Assembly (NCBI RefSeq): GCF_039523335.1
Contig: NZ_BAAAFC010000005.1
Location: 1 to 64,000, forward strand
Direction: 5' to 3'
DNA: 64,000 nucleotides
DNA from: Marinobacter szutsaonensis
GTDB lineage: Bacteria; Pseudomonadota; Gammaproteobacteria; Pseudomonadales; Oleiphilaceae
The notes under the pieces are model-generated. The model was given only the letters and a program-made list of their open reading frames with translations. It did not search any database and was not told where the DNA came from. A program made the translations under genes and the position numbers. Numbering within the stretch: the first letter of the stretch is position 1; each line of letters opens with the position of its first letter. Of the stretch, positions 61,809 to 64,000 are shown piece by piece.

Positions 61809-63701
61809 ATGACGGTTGAGACGCAAAAAGAAACTCTGGGTTTTCAAACGGAAGTTAAGCAGCTGCTTAACCTGATGATCCATTCCCTGTATTCGAACAA
61901 AGAGATTTTCCTTCGTGAGCTGATTTCCAACGCTTCGGATGCCGAGGACAAACTGCGCTTTGCCGCCCTGAAGGACGACAAACTGTACGAGGGCGATTCC
62001 GAGCTGAAAATCCGCCTGGATTACGACAAGGACGCCGGCACCGTGACCCTCACCGATAACGGTATCGGCATGAGCCGGGATGATGTCATCTCCAACCTGG
62101 GCACAATCGCCAGGTCCGGTACTGCCGAGTTCCTGAAGCAGTTGTCCGGTGATGAGAAGAAGGACAGCAAGCTGATCGGTCAGTTTGGTGTCGGTTTCTA
62201 CTCCGCGTTCATCGTGGCGGACAAGGTCGATGTGTTTACCCGCCGTGCCGGTGCGTCCGCCGAAGAAGGCGTGCATTGGGAATCGAAGGGCGACGGCGAG
62301 TTCACCATCGAGCAGGTAAACCGCGAGCAGCGTGGTACCCAGATCGTCCTGCACCTGAAGTCCGACGCCAAGGAGTTTGCCGACGGCTGGAAACTGCGCA
62401 GCCTGGTGAAGAAGTACTCCGACCACATTTCCTTCCCGGTGGTGATGAAGTCTGAATCCGAGGAAGAGGAAAAGAAGGGCGAGGACGAAACCGTCAACGA
62501 CGCTACCGCCCTGTGGACTCTGCCGCGTACCGAGATCAAGGACGAGGAATACAAGGAGTTCTACAAGCACATCGCCCACGACTTCGAGGATCCGCTGACC
62601 TGGTCCCACAATAAGGTCGAGGGCAAACTGGATTACACCAGCCTGCTGTATATCCCCAAGCGTGCTCCGTTTGACCTGTACAACCGGGAAGCGCCCCGCG
62701 GCCTGAAACTGTATGTCCAGCGCGTGTTCATCATGGACGACGCCGAGCAGTTCCTGCCCCTGTATCTGCGCTTCACCAAGGGTGTGATCGATTCCAACGA
62801 TCTGTCCCTGAACGTCTCCCGGGAGATCCTCCAGAACGACAGCACCGTGGACAGCATCCGCACCGCCATGACCAAGCGGGTACTCGATATGCTCTCCAAG
62901 CTGGCCAAGAAGCAGCCGGAGGACTACCAGGCGTTCTGGAACGAGTTCGGTACCGTTCTGAAAGAAGGCCCGGCCGAGGACTTCAGCAACCGCGAGAAGG
63001 TCGCCGGTCTGTTGCGTTTTGCCACCACCCATACCGGTGAAGCTGCCCAGAACGTTTCCCTCGATGAGTACATCGAGCGGATGAAGGACGGCCAGAAGAA
63101 GATCTTCTACATTACCGGTGACAACTTCGCCGCCGCCAAGAGCAGTCCGCACCTGGAAGTATTCCGGAAGAAGGGCATCGAGGTGCTGATCCTGTCTGAC
63201 CGCATCGACGAGTGGATGATGGGTTACCTCAGCGAGTACGACGGCAAGCAGTTCCAGGACGTCGCCCGTGGTGACCTGGACCTGGGTGAAGTCGAGACCG
63301 AAGAGGACAAGAAGCACAAGGAAGAGGCCGCCGAGGAGCACAAGGACCTGGTCGAGCGCATCAAGAAGGCCCTGGACGACCGGGTTCAGGAAGTGCGGGT
63401 GACCAACCGTCTGACCGATTCCCCGGCGTGCCTGGTGGTTGGTGAGTTCGACATGGGCGCCCAGATGAAGAAGATCATGGAAGCCGCCGGCCAGAAAGTG
63501 CCGGAGAGCAAACCGATCTTCGAAATCAACGTTGACCACCCGCTCGTTCAGCGCCTGGAGACCGAGAAGGGCGAAGAGCGCTTCAAGGAACTCTCCGCCG
63601 TCCTGTTTGACCAGGCCACCCTGGCCAGCGGCGAGCAGCTCAAGGATCCCGGCGCGTATGTGAGCCGGTTGAACCGGCTGTTGCTGGAGCTGGCTAACTG
63701 A
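61809..63701 (+). CDS. htpG: Molecular chaperone HtpG (bacterial Hsp90)
   Basis: An ATP-dependent homodimeric chaperone of 630 residues that remodels client proteins with DnaK. The N-terminal GHKL ATPase domain has [30 protein letters not shown] and [17 protein letters not shown]. Middle and dimerisation domains follow, full length. CAGGAG lies 12 bp before the ATG. Regulation is by the sigma-32 promoter at 61606-61633 and possibly by the 109-nt hairpin in the leader. Confidence 0.98.
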   Translation: MTVETQKETLGFQTEVKQLLNLMIHSLYSNKEIFLRELISNASDAEDKLRFAALKDDKLYEGDSELKIRLDYDKDAGTVTLTDNGIGMSRDDVISNLGTIARSGTAEFLKQLSGDEKKDSKLIGQFGVGFYSAFIVADKVDVFTRRAGASAEEGVHWESKGDGEFTIEQVNREQRGTQIVLHLKSDAKEFADGWKLRSLVKKYSDHISFPVVMKSESEEEEKKGEDETVNDATALWTLPRTEIKDEEYKEFYKHIAHDFEDPLTWSHNKVEGKLDYTSLLYIPKRAPFDLYNREAPRGLKLYVQRVFIMDDAEQFLPLYLRFTKGVIDSNDLSLNVSREILQNDSTVDSIRTAMTKRVLDMLSKLAKKQPEDYQAFWNEFGTVLKEGPAEDFSNREKVAGLLRFATTHTGEAAQNVSLDEYIERMKDGQKKIFYITGDNFAAAKSSPHLEVFRKKGIEVLILSDRIDEWMMGYLSEYDGKQFQDVARGDLDLGEVETEEDKKHKEEAAEEHKDLVERIKKALDDRVQEVRVTNRLTDSPACLVVGEFDMGAQMKKIMEAAGQKVPESKPIFEINVDHPLVQRLETEKGEERFKELSAVLFDQATLASGEQLKDPGAYVSRLNRLLLELAN

Positions 63702-63720
63702 GGGGTAAGGCCGTGAACAT

Positions 63721-63954
63721 GGGGTCAGATGAAAGCTTTCATCTGACCCCTTTTTCATTCCACCCCGGCTCGATCTGAAACCCGGGGTCAGAAGAAAGCT
63801 TTCTTCAGACCCCGACCTAACCTCAGACCCCGGCCATCGCCAGGCGCCAGCCGCCAACTCCGGGGTCAGATGAAAGCCTTCATCTGACCCCTTTTTCATT
63901 GCACCCAAGCTCAGTCTGAAACCCGGGGTCAGAAGAAAGCTTTCTTCAGACCCC
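63721..63954. repeat. Tandem pair of 93-bp units built from 30-bp palindromes
   Basis: Four palindromes lie at 63721-63750, 63784-63813, 63862-63891 and 63925-63954. Type 1 (first and third) is a 15+15 palindrome, GGGGTCAGATGAAAG with CTTTCATCTGACCCC, perfect in the first. Type 2 (second and fourth) is GGGGTCAGAAGAAAG with CTTTCTTCAGACCCC and one A-A mismatch. The two 93-bp units (63721-63813; 63862-63954) differ at about seven positions. They begin 20 bp after the htpG stop. Beyond them only a small AAAAACT/AGTTTTT hairpin (63973-63992) is seen to the window end. Confidence 0.92.
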
Positions 63955-64000
63955 AGCTCACCACTCATAGACAAAAACTCTCAAAAGTTTTTCGTTTATT

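Noticed and set aside
63721..63954. CRISPR array
   Set aside because: Repeats are self-palindromic, of two types, with similar rather than unique spacers, and no cas genes are present.
61782..63974. 730-codon minus-strand open frame opposite htpG, running into the palindromes
   Set aside because: Its ends are low-complexity translations of the 30-bp repeats and the rest is antisense to htpG. No domain recognised.

Overview
The window is a GC-rich gamma-proteobacterial chromosome segment, most likely Marinobacter or a close relative. The inference rests on the order gyrA-serC-pheA-hisC-tyrA/aroA-cmk-rpsA-ihfB-lapA-lapB-pyrF with a fused TyrA-AroA, the synteny pyrD-rmf-rlmKL, the divergent tesA / ybbA-ybbP arrangement, and protein sequences resembling Pseudomonas and Alteromonas relatives. 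Nearly all of it is housekeeping DNA. No prophage, transposase, CRISPR array or rRNA operon was seen.

Layout. 1-0.4 kb: an integron attC-like fold. 0.4-12.8 kb: RNA-modification enzymes (rluF, rlmE, a TrmH-type methylase), a gamma-glutamylcyclotransferase-like protein, a GCS2-type ligase coupled to an AstE/AspA-like hydrolase, sseA, a PfkB kinase, a decayed nitrogenase-cofactor-family gene, a homocysteine methyltransferase-like gene, a Leu/Glu-type dehydrogenase, yghU and a DUF2202 protein. 13-21 kb: proteostasis and stress genes (Lon-like protease, Usp-like protein, ZIP-like membrane protein, FtsH paralogue coupled to a thiamine-binding-fold protein, ggt). 21-35.4 kb: purU, then the aromatic amino acid / translation / LPS-assembly operon chain. 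35.4-43.5 kb: repeats, tRNA-Asn, an aminotransferase, uvrB, a GNAT/C39-like fusion, a RimK-type ATP-grasp and a CDF transporter. 43.9-55.6 kb: pyrD, rmf, rlmKL, an outer-membrane protein, apeB, a second tRNA-Asn, a YheT-like hydrolase, tesA and a YbbA/YbbP transporter. 55.6-64 kb: a periplasmic binding protein, Fe-dependent alcohol dehydrogenase with an SCP2-like partner, an M48 lipoprotein, DUF599, two hotdog thioesterases and htpG behind a textbook sigma-32 promoter.

The most unusual content is intergenic. Three copies of an undescribed-looking element were found. Each has near-perfect 27-28 bp inverted arms whose sequence differs from copy to copy, around a conserved 53-54 nt core. The core folds into two small hairpins with GGA in the loop, resembling CsrA/RsmA sites. 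One copy fills the 5' untranslated region of htpG. A second family of 30-bp palindromes (six copies) clusters after htpG and beside an outer-membrane gene. Two separated gene pairs (3.6-6.1 kb and 39.5-42.3 kb) look like parts of one amidoligase/peptidase pathway for an unknown metabolite.
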